This document shows positions 41,213-49,968 of a stretch of 64,000 nt of DNA, one piece after another. The notes below the pieces were generated by a model that made no database searches, was not told the origin of the DNA, and saw nothing but the letters and a program-made list of their open reading frames with translations. The stretch is from Falsiphaeobacter marinintestinus (GTDB taxonomy: Bacteria > Pseudomonadota > Alphaproteobacteria > Rhodobacterales > Rhodobacteraceae), in NCBI RefSeq assembly GCF_007923355.1, contig NZ_VOGO01000005.1, positions 124,001 through 188,000 of the forward strand, read 5' to 3'. Each line of letters opens with the position of its first letter. The stretch's first letter is position 1. The translations under genes were made by a program, and so were the position numbers.

Positions 41213-42438
41213 ACACTGCGAAAAGTGTACAGTTCTTTTGGCTCCGCCACGCCACGCAGCATGTATCGCCCAAGCGAAATCAGGTTGTAATCGGTCGGTT
41301 GCGCAGCGCGATAAACCTCTTCTGACAAGATGATCCGCTGCTCCAGCCCCCGATGCATTCCGGATATCCGTGCGGTCTGATTGACGACCGGACCGATCAC
41401 TGTGAAATCCAGCCGCGATTCGCCGCCGATGTTTCCATACAGGATCTCGCCGGCGTGCAGTGCCAGAGTGAAGTCGGTCACCGGAAGCCCGGCGGCGGCA
41501 CGCTCGGCATTCTTTTCGGCCATCCGCTGTTCCAGAACTTCGATCGAGGCAAGCGCAGCGCGCGTGTCTTCGTCAATCTCGCCAACATCGAAAATCGCAA
41601 GCAGCCCATCCCCCATGAACTTCAGGATGTTGCCGCCTCCGTCCTGAATGACATCGACTGCAACAGCCAGATAGTCATTCAGCAACGAAATCATATCCGG
41701 CCCCGAAATCCGCTCGGCCAGGCTGGTGAACCCCTGCAGGTCAAAGTTCCAGATCACCGCATCGATTTCTTGGAGTGATCCGCGCCGGATCTCACCCGAA
41801 AGAACCCGTCGTCCTGCATCCCGACCAAGATAGACACCCAGCAGATCCTGCGCCATTTGCCGGTTGCCATGCGCTTTCAGCGCCAGTCCCAAATTCGGCA
41901 ACGTTTGGCGCAAAAGGTCCAAATGCGCGTCGTCAAATCCGTTGGGAGAGTCGCTGGTCCAGGACACGAGCACACCGTTCGTTGCCGGGGCATTCAACTG
42001 TGTCAGCTGTTCACACCCGATATCGAACGCCACACCTGCAGCAAAATAATCCGTCGCTCCGGACTGGTGCAAGTCATTCAGTATTGGAAAGTGGCTTGGC
42101 TCATTGCTGTCGATCATACGTTCGCGCAACTCTCCGCCACCGCTGTGCATCAAAGAATACAGCGGGCTTTGCAGCCATTGATCGGGCGGCGCGTCGGTAT
42201 GTTCGTAATTCTCCTGAAGCGCGGTGCCATCCCGGACCCAGCTATAGCCAGATCCGTTATAATTCGGGTGGTTCAGGCTTTGCGCCACATGGAACCGCAT
42301 CAGCGGGATGCCGAGATCACATAATTGCACGCAATACCCTTCCAGAAGCTCGGTTTGAGCAACCCCGGCCAATCCTTGTTCTGTAAGCCATTGGCCCAAT
42401 TGCACTGAAGCGTCGGGATTGTTTTGGGTCGATGACAT
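41209..42438 (-). CDS. Class III adenylate/guanylate cyclase-domain protein
   Basis: A 409-residue soluble protein. Residues 1-200 form an unassigned N-terminal sensor-like part; the cyclase domain about 225-409 shows the metal Asp in WNFDLQGFTSLAERI, KFMGDGLLAIF with the second Asp, and NIGGESRLDFTVIGPVVNQTARIS for the C-terminal part. Product, cAMP or cGMP, not clear. A similar architecture (N-terminal Trp/His-rich region and one cyclase domain) is common in alphaproteobacteria. Overlaps mipZ tail-to-tail by 4 bases. Confidence 0.9.
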   Translation of the reverse strand: MSSTQNNPDASVQLGQWLTEQGLAGVAQTELLEGYCVQLCDLGIPLMRFHVAQSLNHPNYNGSGYSWVRDGTALQENYEHTDAPPDQWLQSPLYSLMHSGGGELRERMIDSNEPSHFPILNDLHQSGATDYFAAGVAFDIGCEQLTQLNAPATNGVLVSWTSDSPNGFDDAHLDLLRQTLPNLGLALKAHGNRQMAQDLLGVYLGRDAGRRVLSGEIRRGSLQEIDAVIWNFDLQGFTSLAERISGPDMISLLNDYLAVAVDVIQDGGGNILKFMGDGLLAIFDVGEIDEDTRAALASIEVLEQRMAEKNAERAAAGLPVTDFTLALHAGEILYGNIGGESRLDFTVIGPVVNQTARISGMHRGLEQRIILSEEVYRAAQPTDYNLISLGRYMLRGVAEPKELYTFRSV

Positions 42439-42499
42439 TCGAAACTCCTGAAATGGCCCTACACATGTGGGATCGCGCAGAGCGGTTTACCAGAAAAGA

Positions 42500-42937
42500 T
42501 CAGTCGATTCCGGACAACCGCCGCAACATACCACGCAGCAACGCCGCCTCGCCGGTCGGGAACATGGCCGACAGTTTCGCATCATACCCCTGTGCGGTCT
42601 CACGCAGATCTTTGTATACCGTCTGACCAGCGGGCGTCAGTGACAGGATCTCGGACCGGCGATCGGCCTCATCGCGGGTCCGCAGCAAATAACGCCGCTG
42701 TTCCAGCTTGCCCACTGCACGGCTGATTTTGGTTTTGTGCAATTTGGCGCGTTCACCGATCTCTTTCGCGGTCATTTGACCATAACGCCCAAGATGGAAC
42801 AGAACGCGCCACTCGTTCCGGAGCATCCCATAGCGATCCTTATAGACCCGCTGAAACGCATAAGAGCTTTCCTCGGCCGCCTGATTCAGAAGGTAGGGCA
42901 AAAAATTCTGCAGATCGAACTCATCTTTTTGTGTCAT
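42500..42937 (-). CDS. MarR-family regulator of the homogentisate cluster
   Basis: A 145-residue winged-helix protein: [63 protein letters not shown] (residues 42-104 in short form) contains the MarR recognition helix and wing with the DxRS motif. Divergent from hmgA over a dyad at 42958-42975, so it likely represses that operon and responds to homogentisate or a related acid. The start MTQKDEFD is chosen; a longer frame lacks support. Confidence 0.87.
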   Translation of the reverse strand: MTQKDEFDLQNFLPYLLNQAAEESSYAFQRVYKDRYGMLRNEWRVLFHLGRYGQMTAKEIGERAKLHKTKISRAVGKLEQRRYLLRTRDEADRRSEILSLTPAGQTVYKDLRETAQGYDAKLSAMFPTGEAALLRGMLRRLSGID

Positions 42938-42957
42938 TTCACCTCTCCCATCCTTGT

Positions 42958-42975
42958 TAGTTACAAAATCAACTA
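42958..42975. promoter_or_regulatory. Candidate MarR operator upstream of hmgA
   Basis: TAGTT, spacer ACAAAATC, AACTA: a 5-bp dyad in the 72-base gap between the regulator and hmgA. A plausible MarR site; short. Confidence 0.45.
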
Positions 42976-43009
42976 TTATCCCGCAAGCACGACCAAGGAG
43001 GACCGCGCC

Positions 43010-44365
43010 ATGAATCGTCAGACCGATCCGCACCAGATGGTGCAAGCAACAACCCCGATGGGGATCACCGAAGGCTATATGCCCGGCTTTGGAAACGACT
43101 TTGAGACCGAGGCCCTGCCCGGTGCCCTGCCAGACGGCATGAATAGCCCGCAAAAGGCCAATTATGGCCTGTATGGCGAACAACTCAGCGGCACAGCTTT
43201 TACCGCCGACCCGCCCGAACGCACCTGGACCTATCGCATCCGACCCAGCGTAAAACACTCGCACCGTTATGAAAAAATCGACCTTCCGCTGTGGAAATCC
43301 GCGCCGTGCGTCGATCCCGATGTCACGTCTCTGGGTCAATATCGCTGGGATCCGGTGCCGCATTCAGACGAAGGCCTGACATGGCTGACCGGCATGCGCA
43401 CCATGACCACCGCCGGGGATGTGAACACCCAGGTCGGTATGGCGGCCCATATCTATCTGGTCACCGAATCGATGAAGGATGCCTATTTCTTCTCTGCCGA
43501 TTCAGAGCTGCTGGTCGTCCCGCAAGAAGGCCGGCTGAGGTTTGCGACCGAACTGGGGGTCATCGACCTTGAACCCCGCGAAATCGCCATTCTTCCACGC
43601 GGACTGGTGTACCGGGTTGAGGTTCTCGACGGGCCTGCACGCGGCTTCGTCTGCGAAAACTATGGTCAGAAGTTCGAATTGCCGGGCCGCGGACCGATCG
43701 GCGCCAACTGCATGGCCAACCCACGTGACTTCAAAGCCCCTGTCGCCGCTTTCGAAGACCGCGAAGTCCCGTCAACCGTGACCGTCAAATGGTGCGGTCA
43801 GTTTCACACGACCAAGATCGGGCAGTCGCCTCTGGACGTGGTCGCATGGCACGGCAACTACGCGCCCTACAAATACGACCTGCGCACCTATTGCCCGGTT
43901 GGCGCGATCCTGTTCGACCATCCCGATCCGTCGATCTTTACAGTCCTTACTGCCCCATCGGGCGTACCGGGCACCGCAAACATCGACTTTGTGCTGTTCC
44001 GCGAACGCTGGATGGTGGCTGAAAACACCTTCCGCCCGCCTTGGTATCATAAAAACATTATGTCCGAACTGATGGGCAACATTTATGGTCAGTATGACGC
44101 TAAACCAAAAGGGTTCGTCCCCGGCGGGATGAGCCTGCACAACATGATGTTGCCGCACGGGCCTGACAAGAACGCCTTCGAGGGCGCGTCGAATTCGAAC
44201 CTCGGACCGGAAAAGCTGGAAAACACCATGTCCTTCATGTTCGAAACCCGCTTCCCGCAGCACCTGACGGCCTTTGCCGCGAAAGAGGCGCCGTTGCAGG
44301 ATGACTACATTGATTGCTGGACGGACATTGAAAAGAAATTCGACGGAACACCGGGTAAGAAATAG
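43010..44365 (+). CDS. hmgA: Homogentisate 1,2-dioxygenase
   Basis: Opens homogentisate, the central intermediate of Tyr/Phe breakdown, to maleylacetoacetate using Fe(II) and O2. The 451-residue product matches the family: [19 protein letters not shown] near the start, [11 protein letters not shown], and the C-terminal region with [31 protein letters not shown] and the Fe-binding His/Glu/His set. Start ATG preceded by AAGGAGG. First gene of the hmgA-fahA-... transcript and divergent from its MarR regulator. Confidence 0.96.
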   Translation: MNRQTDPHQMVQATTPMGITEGYMPGFGNDFETEALPGALPDGMNSPQKANYGLYGEQLSGTAFTADPPERTWTYRIRPSVKHSHRYEKIDLPLWKSAPCVDPDVTSLGQYRWDPVPHSDEGLTWLTGMRTMTTAGDVNTQVGMAAHIYLVTESMKDAYFFSADSELLVVPQEGRLRFATELGVIDLEPREIAILPRGLVYRVEVLDGPARGFVCENYGQKFELPGRGPIGANCMANPRDFKAPVAAFEDREVPSTVTVKWCGQFHTTKIGQSPLDVVAWHGNYAPYKYDLRTYCPVGAILFDHPDPSIFTVLTAPSGVPGTANIDFVLFRERWMVAENTFRPPWYHKNIMSELMGNIYGQYDAKPKGFVPGGMSLHNMMLPHGPDKNAFEGASNSNLGPEKLENTMSFMFETRFPQHLTAFAAKEAPLQDDYIDCWTDIEKKFDGTPGKK

Positions 44366-44384
44366 GTGAACCTATCCGTATCTG

Positions 44385-44405
44385 AGATTTTTCGTCGAAA
44401 AATCT
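44385..44405. repeat. 21-bp palindromic repeat, copy 2
   Basis: AGATTTTTCG-T-CGAAAAATCT between hmgA and fahA. Same 10-bp arms as copies 1 and 3; central base T instead of A. It could form an RNA hairpin in the 74-base spacer. Confidence 0.8.
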
Positions 44406-44439
44406 TGGGTTGCGCAAGACACAAAGCTTGGGAGAAACC

Positions 44440-45696
44440 ATGCCACTGAAAAAATCCTGGGTCGCGTCGGCCAATACACCCGACTGCCCGTTTCCATTGA
44501 ACAACCTGCCATATGGCGTTTTCCTGGCAACTGATGACGAACGCCATTGCGGCGTCGCTATCGGTGACCAAATCCTTGATGTCACACGGATGGAAGAAGA
44601 CAGCCTGATCGATCTTCCGGAAGATTACGTCTTCATGACCGGTGTCTGGAACGACTTCATGGACCTCGGACCGCAGGTCTGGGCAGGCTTTCGCGCCACA
44701 CTGACCGCTGCCCTGGCCGAAGGATCGGACCAGCAGGCCGCTTTGACGCCCTATTTGGTTCCAATGGCCGGTGCCAAAATGGCAATGCCCATCGACGTGA
44801 TCGAATACACCGACTTCTACGCGGGACGGAACCATGCCTTCAACGTCGGCTCGCTGTTCCGTGGCCCTGAAAACGCGCTGCCGCCGAACTGGCTGCATAT
44901 CCCGATAGGGTATAATGGCCGCGCCTCATCCGTCGTCGTGTCGGGCACCGATATCCGCCGCCCCTGGGGTCAGTTGAAAGGGCCAAATGACGACAAGCCG
45001 CGTTTCGCGCCTTGTGCCCGTTTCGATATAGAACTTGAAATGGGTGCAATTGTCGGCGTTTCCTCCGACGGGCCAATCACCGTGCAAGAGGCTGATGACA
45101 ACATCTTTGGCTATGTCCTGCTGAACGACTGGTCGGCGCGCGACATTCAAGCGTGGGAATACCAGCCACTCGGCCCGTTTCAGGCAAAAGCGACCGCCAC
45201 AACTATCAGCCCATGGATCGTGACCAAGGCCGCGCTGGAACCGTTCCGCTGTGACACGCCCGAGCGTGAGTTCGAACTGTTGGACCACCTCAAAGACTGC
45301 GGCCCAATGCTGTATGACATTGATCTGGACATAACATTGGCGCCAGAAGGCAAACCCGCAACGGCCCTGTCGCGTACGAACTACAATCAGATGTACTATT
45401 CCGCCGGACAGCAACTGGCGCATCATTCGACCTCGGGCTGCCCGATGAATGCAGGTGACCTGCTGGGCTCTGGAACAATTTCTGGCCCCACCAAGCCAGA
45501 ACGCGGTTCACTTCTGGAACTCAGCTGGGGCGGGAAAGAACCGATCACGCTTGATACCGGTGAAACCCGCACATTTATCGAAGATGGCGATACATTGACC
45601 TTGAACGGCGCGGCACGTGGCGATGGCTATACCATTGGATTCGGCGACTGCGTGGGCAAACTCTTGCCCGCCCTGGAAGATCCATATCAACGCTAA
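44440..45696 (+). CDS. fahA: Fumarylacetoacetase
   Basis: Hydrolyses fumarylacetoacetate to fumarate and acetoacetate, the last step of the homogentisate pathway. In the 418-residue product VIEYTDFYAGRNHAFNVGSLFRG (about 112-134) holds the metal Asp and His, and FDIELEMGAIVG supplies metal-binding Glu residues. LLNDWSARDIQAWEYQPLGPF and the C-terminal GDTLTLNGAARGDGYTIGFGDC region are typical. The ATG before PLKKSWVASA is used; an upstream one adds ten residues. Confidence 0.96.
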   Translation: MPLKKSWVASANTPDCPFPLNNLPYGVFLATDDERHCGVAIGDQILDVTRMEEDSLIDLPEDYVFMTGVWNDFMDLGPQVWAGFRATLTAALAEGSDQQAALTPYLVPMAGAKMAMPIDVIEYTDFYAGRNHAFNVGSLFRGPENALPPNWLHIPIGYNGRASSVVVSGTDIRRPWGQLKGPNDDKPRFAPCARFDIELEMGAIVGVSSDGPITVQEADDNIFGYVLLNDWSARDIQAWEYQPLGPFQAKATATTISPWIVTKAALEPFRCDTPEREFELLDHLKDCGPMLYDIDLDITLAPEGKPATALSRTNYNQMYYSAGQQLAHHSTSGCPMNAGDLLGSGTISGPTKPERGSLLELSWGGKEPITLDTGETRTFIEDGDTLTLNGAARGDGYTIGFGDCVGKLLPALEDPYQR

Positions 45697-45702
45697 CCGC
45701 TT

Positions 45703-45732
45703 CTTCTCTTTAAAAATACTCCCGCCGGAGGC
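45703..45732. repeat. Intergenic repeat, copy 2 (CTTCTCTTT-AAAAATACTC type)
   Basis: Between fahA and the MBL-fold gene. CTTCTCTTT, AAAAATACTC, CCGCCGGAGGC; counterpart at 12417-12447 on the same plus-strand orientation. The CCGCCGGAGG end can fold back. Confidence 0.6.
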
Positions 45733-45774
45733 TCCGGGGTCCGACACCTCGCCCGGCATCGAAAGGAACACACA

Positions 45775-46725
45775 ATGGCAAAAGCATTCGCGTCCCAGGG
45801 GGACATGAGCGAAAAGAAGATCACCTTCGATGAGATCGGTGAGGGCCTTTATGCCTTTACTGCAGAAGGTGACCCGAACTCAGGGGTCATCATCGGCGAT
45901 GACAGCGTCATGATCATCGAAGCACAGGCCACGCCGCGTCTGGCCAACAAGGTCATCGAATGTGTGCGCTCAGTCACGGACAAGCCAATCAGCCACGTTG
46001 TCCTGACGCATTACCACGCCGTACGCGTGCTGGGCGCCAGTGCTTATGGCGCAAACCAGATCATCATGTCCGATGCCGCCCGCGCGATGGTGGTGGAACG
46101 CGGACAAGAAGACTGGGACAGCGAATTCCAGCGCTTCCCGCGCTTGTTCGAAGGTCATGAATCGATCCCTGGCCTGACCTTCCCGACAACGACCTTCAGC
46201 GACTCGATGACCGTCTATCTGGGCACCCGTCGGGTCGATATCCGCCAGATCGGGCGCGCCCACACGGCGGGTGACGCGGTGATCCATGTGCCGGACCAGA
46301 ACGTGATGTTTACCGGTGACATCGTCGAATACCACTCGGCCTGCTATTGCGGCGACGGGCATTTCGGCGACTGGGGCACGACCCTGGACAACATCGCGGC
46401 CTATGATGTCGATGCCATTGCACCGGGTCGGGGCGATGCCCTGGTCGGTAAAGACATGGTCAACGCCGCCATCACCAACACCCGTGATTTTGTCGACAGC
46501 ACCTATCGCCCCGCCGCCAAAGTCGCCGCACGCGGTGGCAGTCTGAAAGAAGCATGGGACGCCGTTCGCGAAGAATGCGACCCCAAGTTTTCTGAATATG
46601 CGATCTATGAACATTGCCTGCCGTTCAATGTAGCACGCGCCTATGACGAGGCCCGTGGCATCGACACCCCCCGCATCTGGACCGCTGCGCGCGATCTGGA
46701 CATGTGGGACCAGTTGCAGGGTTGA
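45775..46725 (+). CDS. MBL-fold (metallo-beta-lactamase-type) protein with incomplete metal motif
   Basis: A 316-residue MBL-fold hydrolase. N-terminal GVIIGDDSVMIIEAQATP and VVLTHYHAVRVLGASAYGANQIIMSDAA. The metal motif HxHxDH reads His79-Tyr-His81-Ala-Val83-Arg84: the Asp and final His are absent, so one of two metal sites is probably lost. GRAHTAGDAVIHVP and FTGDIVEYHSACYCGDGHF supply later ligands. Within the homogentisate cluster; a hydrolysis of a pathway-derived ester or thioester is possible. No better-defined subfamily is recognised. Confidence 0.82.
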   Translation: MAKAFASQGDMSEKKITFDEIGEGLYAFTAEGDPNSGVIIGDDSVMIIEAQATPRLANKVIECVRSVTDKPISHVVLTHYHAVRVLGASAYGANQIIMSDAARAMVVERGQEDWDSEFQRFPRLFEGHESIPGLTFPTTTFSDSMTVYLGTRRVDIRQIGRAHTAGDAVIHVPDQNVMFTGDIVEYHSACYCGDGHFGDWGTTLDNIAAYDVDAIAPGRGDALVGKDMVNAAITNTRDFVDSTYRPAAKVAARGGSLKEAWDAVREECDPKFSEYAIYEHCLPFNVARAYDEARGIDTPRIWTAARDLDMWDQLQG

Positions 46726-46808
46726 GCAACCCGGTTTTCGGCGCCGCGTGCTTTCTTGATCCAGATCGTGACGCAGCAAACCGAAATCTGAGACACTGAT
46801 CCTAATAC

Positions 46809-46830
46809 CTCCGGCGGTCGACCGCCGGAG
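46809..46830. other. 22-bp perfect palindrome
   Basis: CTCCGGCGGTC followed by its exact reverse complement GACCGCCGGAG, in the 152-base gap before the flavoprotein gene. It could form a tight RNA hairpin or be a protein site; no T-run follows. Confidence 0.6.
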
Positions 46831-46877
46831 CCAGCAAGACCTGCGCCAGTCTGCGCCCGAGCCTTGGGGAGGAAACC

Positions 46878-48488
46878 ATGAACAAGATTTTCGAAACGCC
46901 GCTCTATCCGTATAGCCACGGCCCGGACGAGGACGCCCAAGTGCCGGTACGCCATCAGGTCGTGATTGTGGGGGCAGGCCCCGTAGGCCTTGCTGCCGCC
47001 ATCGACCTTGCCCAGCATGACGTCGATGTTGTGATCGTCGATGATAATGACAAGGTCAGCTTTGGCAGCCGTGCGATCTGTTTCGCCAAGCGTCCACTTG
47101 AGATCCTTGACCGGTTGGGCTGTGGCCAACCCATGGTCGACAAGGGCGTCGAATGGGATCTGGGCAAGGTGTTCTTTGACGAACGCGAAGTCTATTCCTT
47201 TGACCTGCTGCCCGAGGACGGGCACCAACGCCCTGCCTTTATCAACCTTCAGCAATACTATCTCGAAGAATACCTTGTGGCGCGGGTCCGCGAATTGCAG
47301 GCCGAGGGTAAGAAAATCGAGATCCGTGGCCGAAACAAGGTATCGGCCATCGGCACGCACCCTGACCATGTCGCGCTTGAGATCGACACACCCGAAGGCA
47401 GTTATAATATCGAAGCCGATTGGCTGATCGCCTGTGACGGGGCCAATTCGACCTTGCGTGCGATGCTGGGCAAAGATTTTGTCGGCCGCGTGTTCGAAGA
47501 CAACTTCCTGATCGCTGACGTGGTCATGGACGCCGATTTCCCGACCGAACGCTGGTTCTGGTTCGACCCGCCCTTTAACCGGGGCCAGTCTGCCCTGTTG
47601 CACAAGCAGCCTGACGGCGTCTGGCGCATTGATCTTCAATTGGGTTGGGACATCGACAAAGAGCGCGAAAAGCGCCCTGAAAACGTCATCCCGCGCCTCA
47701 AGGAAATGCTGGGCGATGACGTTGAATTCGAACTTGAGTGGGTGTCGATCTATACCTTCCAGTGTCGCCGGATGGAGCAGTTCCGCCATGACCGGGTGAT
47801 CTTTGCTGGCGACAGCGCGCATCAGGTCTCGCCCTTTGGGGCACGCGGGGCAAATTCGGGCCTGCAGGACTCTGACAATTTGTGCTGGAAGCTGAAGCTG
47901 GTCATGGACGGCAAGGCCCCCGAAAGCCTGCTGGACAGTTATGACAACGAACGTATTCACGGCGCTGAGGAAAACATCCTGAACTCATCCCGCTCGACCG
48001 ACTTCATCACCCCGAAGTCTGAGATCAGCCGCTTGTTCCGCGACTCGGTCCTGAACCTTGCCGAGGCTTATGAATTTGCCCGGCCACTGGTCAACGCAGG
48101 CCGTCTGAGCGTGCCATGCACCTATGACGGATCTCCGCTGAACTCATCCGACGCATTGGCTGGCCCAAACCGGACCCGGCCCGGTTCACCTTGCCCGGAT
48201 GTGGAGCTGCCCGGTGGGTATCTCCTGCCTAGGTTGGGTGATCGGTTCACGCTTTTGACCATCGACGCGGACGCGCCGGATCTGATTGAAGAAGACGGGA
48301 TAACGGTCGAGCGGCTTGCACTGTCGGTCAAGGATGACCCGACATTGCTGCTGAAGGACCGGTATCTGGGCGATTGCGAGAGCGCGGTCTACCTGATCCG
48401 GCCTGACCAGCATGTCGCCGCCCGCCGCCCGGCCTATGATGACCTACAATTCCGCGCCGCGATCCGGCGCGCAACCGGAAAGGAGTAA
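46878..48488 (+). CDS. FAD-dependent aromatic monooxygenase (MhaA/MhpA-like)
   Basis: A 536-residue class A flavoprotein monooxygenase. FAD motif QVVIVGAGPVGLAAAIDLAQHDVDVVIVDD (residues 27-56), ACDGANS (about 193-199), and the second FAD motif VIFAGDSAHQVSPFGARGANSGLQDSDNLCWKL (about 310-342). C-terminal thioredoxin-like part. It is followed after 4 bases by a small DUF2783-like gene. A large flavoprotein with a small coupling protein is how 3-hydroxyphenylacetate 6-hydroxylase (MhaAB) of Pseudomonas putida is built, and that reaction makes homogentisate, the substrate of hmgA here. Fit is by neighbourhood and family, so the substrate is inference. Confidence 0.82.
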   Translation: MNKIFETPLYPYSHGPDEDAQVPVRHQVVIVGAGPVGLAAAIDLAQHDVDVVIVDDNDKVSFGSRAICFAKRPLEILDRLGCGQPMVDKGVEWDLGKVFFDEREVYSFDLLPEDGHQRPAFINLQQYYLEEYLVARVRELQAEGKKIEIRGRNKVSAIGTHPDHVALEIDTPEGSYNIEADWLIACDGANSTLRAMLGKDFVGRVFEDNFLIADVVMDADFPTERWFWFDPPFNRGQSALLHKQPDGVWRIDLQLGWDIDKEREKRPENVIPRLKEMLGDDVEFELEWVSIYTFQCRRMEQFRHDRVIFAGDSAHQVSPFGARGANSGLQDSDNLCWKLKLVMDGKAPESLLDSYDNERIHGAEENILNSSRSTDFITPKSEISRLFRDSVLNLAEAYEFARPLVNAGRLSVPCTYDGSPLNSSDALAGPNRTRPGSPCPDVELPGGYLLPRLGDRFTLLTIDADAPDLIEEDGITVERLALSVKDDPTLLLKDRYLGDCESAVYLIRPDQHVAARRPAYDDLQFRAAIRRATGKE

Positions 48489-48492
48489 GCCA

Positions 48493-48702
48493 ATGGCCGA
48501 CCTGATCCTGACCCCGAACATTGACGGCGCAGATGATTTCTATGCCGATCTGCTGGATACGCACGACGGAATGGACACCGCAGACAGTCACGCGCTGAAC
48601 GCGCGTCTGGTTCTTGTGCTGGCCAACCATATCGGCGACCGGGCCGTGCTTTCCCAAGCGCTGAAGGCCGCTGCGTTTGACCAGAAGGAGGACACCCAAT
48701 GA
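48493..48702 (+). CDS. Small DUF2783-type partner of the flavoprotein monooxygenase
   Basis: A 69-residue acidic, helical protein: LTPNIDGADDFYADLLDTHDGMDTADSHALNARLVLVLANHIGD is the recognisable core (split; residues 6-49). Such small proteins accompany FAD monooxygenases; in the P. putida MhaAB system a small coupling protein keeps NADH use tied to hydroxylation. Four bases after the monooxygenase and overlapping the next gene by 4 bases. Name and role follow from neighbourhood. Confidence 0.75.
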   Translation: MADLILTPNIDGADDFYADLLDTHDGMDTADSHALNARLVLVLANHIGDRAVLSQALKAAAFDQKEDTQ

Positions 48703-49241
48703 ACATCAAACAGATCCACCACGTTGCCTATCGCTGCAAAGACGCGAAAGAGACGGTCGAATGGTACAAGCAGATGCTGAACATGGATTTCACGCTGGCC
48801 TTTGCCGAGAACCATGTCCCGTCGACGCATGAACCCGATCCCTACATGCATGTCTTTCTGGATGCCGGAAACGGCAATGTTCTGGCCTTCTTTGAATTGC
48901 CAACCAAACCGGACATGGGCCGTGATCCCAACACCCCGGAATGGGTGCAGCACATCGCCTTTCTGGTCGAAGACCGCGACGAGCTGATCGAATACAAAGA
49001 TCACCTTGAAGCCAATGGGGTCGAGGTGCTGGGCGTCACCGATCATTCGCTGTTCCATTCGATCTATTTCTTCGATCCAAACGGACATCGCGTTGAACTG
49101 GCCTATGACGACCCGGGCGCGGCCGCGATGAACAAGAAGGCCGCCGAAGTCCGCTGGGAGATGTTGGAGGAATGGTCCAGAACCAAACGCGCGCCCAAGC
49201 ACGCGGACTGGCTGCACAAGAAAGAACTGACGGACGTGTAA
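48699..49241 (+). CDS. VOC-family (glyoxalase/dioxygenase fold) protein
   Basis: A 180-residue protein of the vicinal oxygen chelate fold: IHHVAYRCKDAKETVEWYKQMLNM (residues 6-29) with a metal His, WVQHIAFLVEDRDEL with another (about 87-100), and FFDPNGHRVELAY (about 127-139) with the Glu. A basic, amphipathic C-terminal extension (KRAPKHADWLHKKEL) follows. Metal-dependent isomerase, lyase or dioxygenase; the aromatic cluster suggests a hydroxylated-aromatic role. ATGA overlap with the DUF2783 gene. Confidence 0.8.
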   Translation: MNIKQIHHVAYRCKDAKETVEWYKQMLNMDFTLAFAENHVPSTHEPDPYMHVFLDAGNGNVLAFFELPTKPDMGRDPNTPEWVQHIAFLVEDRDELIEYKDHLEANGVEVLGVTDHSLFHSIYFFDPNGHRVELAYDDPGAAAMNKKAAEVRWEMLEEWSRTKRAPKHADWLHKKELTDV

Positions 49242-49310
49242 ACACTGCTAAAGTGGTGATCTGGCCGCTGCCTTATCAAAGCGGGTCGCATGGAAAACCG
49301 GAGGATATCC

Positions 49311-49949
49311 ATGAGTGACACAGTCCTTTACGACTATTGGCGATCCTCGGCGAGCTATCGTGTGCGCATCGCATTGAACCTTGCCGGGAGCGACTATCGC
49401 GCCATTCCCGTGGACTTGGTCAAACGCGAACACCGCAGCGATGATCATATGTCACGCAACCCGCAGGGCTTTGTCCCGGTGCTGGATATCGACGGGTTGC
49501 GGTTGACACAATCACTGGCCATTCTCGATTACCTCGACCAGACCCGGAGCCTAGGCCTGTTGCCCAAAGAGCCAGGCGAACGGGCCCTGCAACAGGCGCT
49601 GGCCCATTCCATCGCTGTCGATGTTCATCCGGTCTGCAATCTGTCCGTCGCAGTCGCCGCTGAGCAATTCGCAGGCGGTCGCGATGGCGCACGCAAAGAA
49701 TGGATGCAACGCTTTATCCGACCGGGCCTGCTCGCCTTTGAAACGATGCTGGAATCATTCGATCAGGCCCCGTTTTGCTGTGGTGATACGCCGGGACTGG
49801 CCGACATTTGCCTGATGCCCCAAGTCTATAACGCCCGCCGTTGGGAGGTCGATATCAGCGACATGCCACGCCTGCTGAGTGTCGAAACGGCGTGCAGCAC
49901 TGTTCCTGCGTTTGCGGCAGCCTATCCCGAGACCTGCAAGCCGGACTAG
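49311..49949 (+). CDS. maiA: Maleylacetoacetate isomerase (zeta-class GST)
   Basis: Isomerises maleylacetoacetate to fumarylacetoacetate using glutathione, between HmgA and FahA. 212 residues; the signature SS-C-x-[W/Y/H]-RVRIAL appears as SSASYRVRIALN (residues 12-23): the catalytic Ser is kept but the usual Cys is Ala14. NPQGFVPVLDIDG (about 50-62), ITQSLAILDYLD equivalent LTQSLAILDYLD. GAGGATATCC precedes the ATG. Completes the pathway hmgA-maiA-fahA. Confidence 0.93.
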   Translation: MSDTVLYDYWRSSASYRVRIALNLAGSDYRAIPVDLVKREHRSDDHMSRNPQGFVPVLDIDGLRLTQSLAILDYLDQTRSLGLLPKEPGERALQQALAHSIAVDVHPVCNLSVAVAAEQFAGGRDGARKEWMQRFIRPGLLAFETMLESFDQAPFCCGDTPGLADICLMPQVYNARRWEVDISDMPRLLSVETACSTVPAFAAAYPETCKPD

Positions 49950-49968
49950 GTTGCCAGGCAATCCGGTG

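Noticed and set aside
46757-46770. FNR-like TTGATCCAGATCGT
   Set aside because: The second half-site is broken (ATCGT instead of ATCAA), unlike the exact site at 17608-17621.
46641-47960. 439-codon minus-strand frame opposite the FAD monooxygenase
   Set aside because: Shadow frame; the plus strand has both FAD motifs in place.
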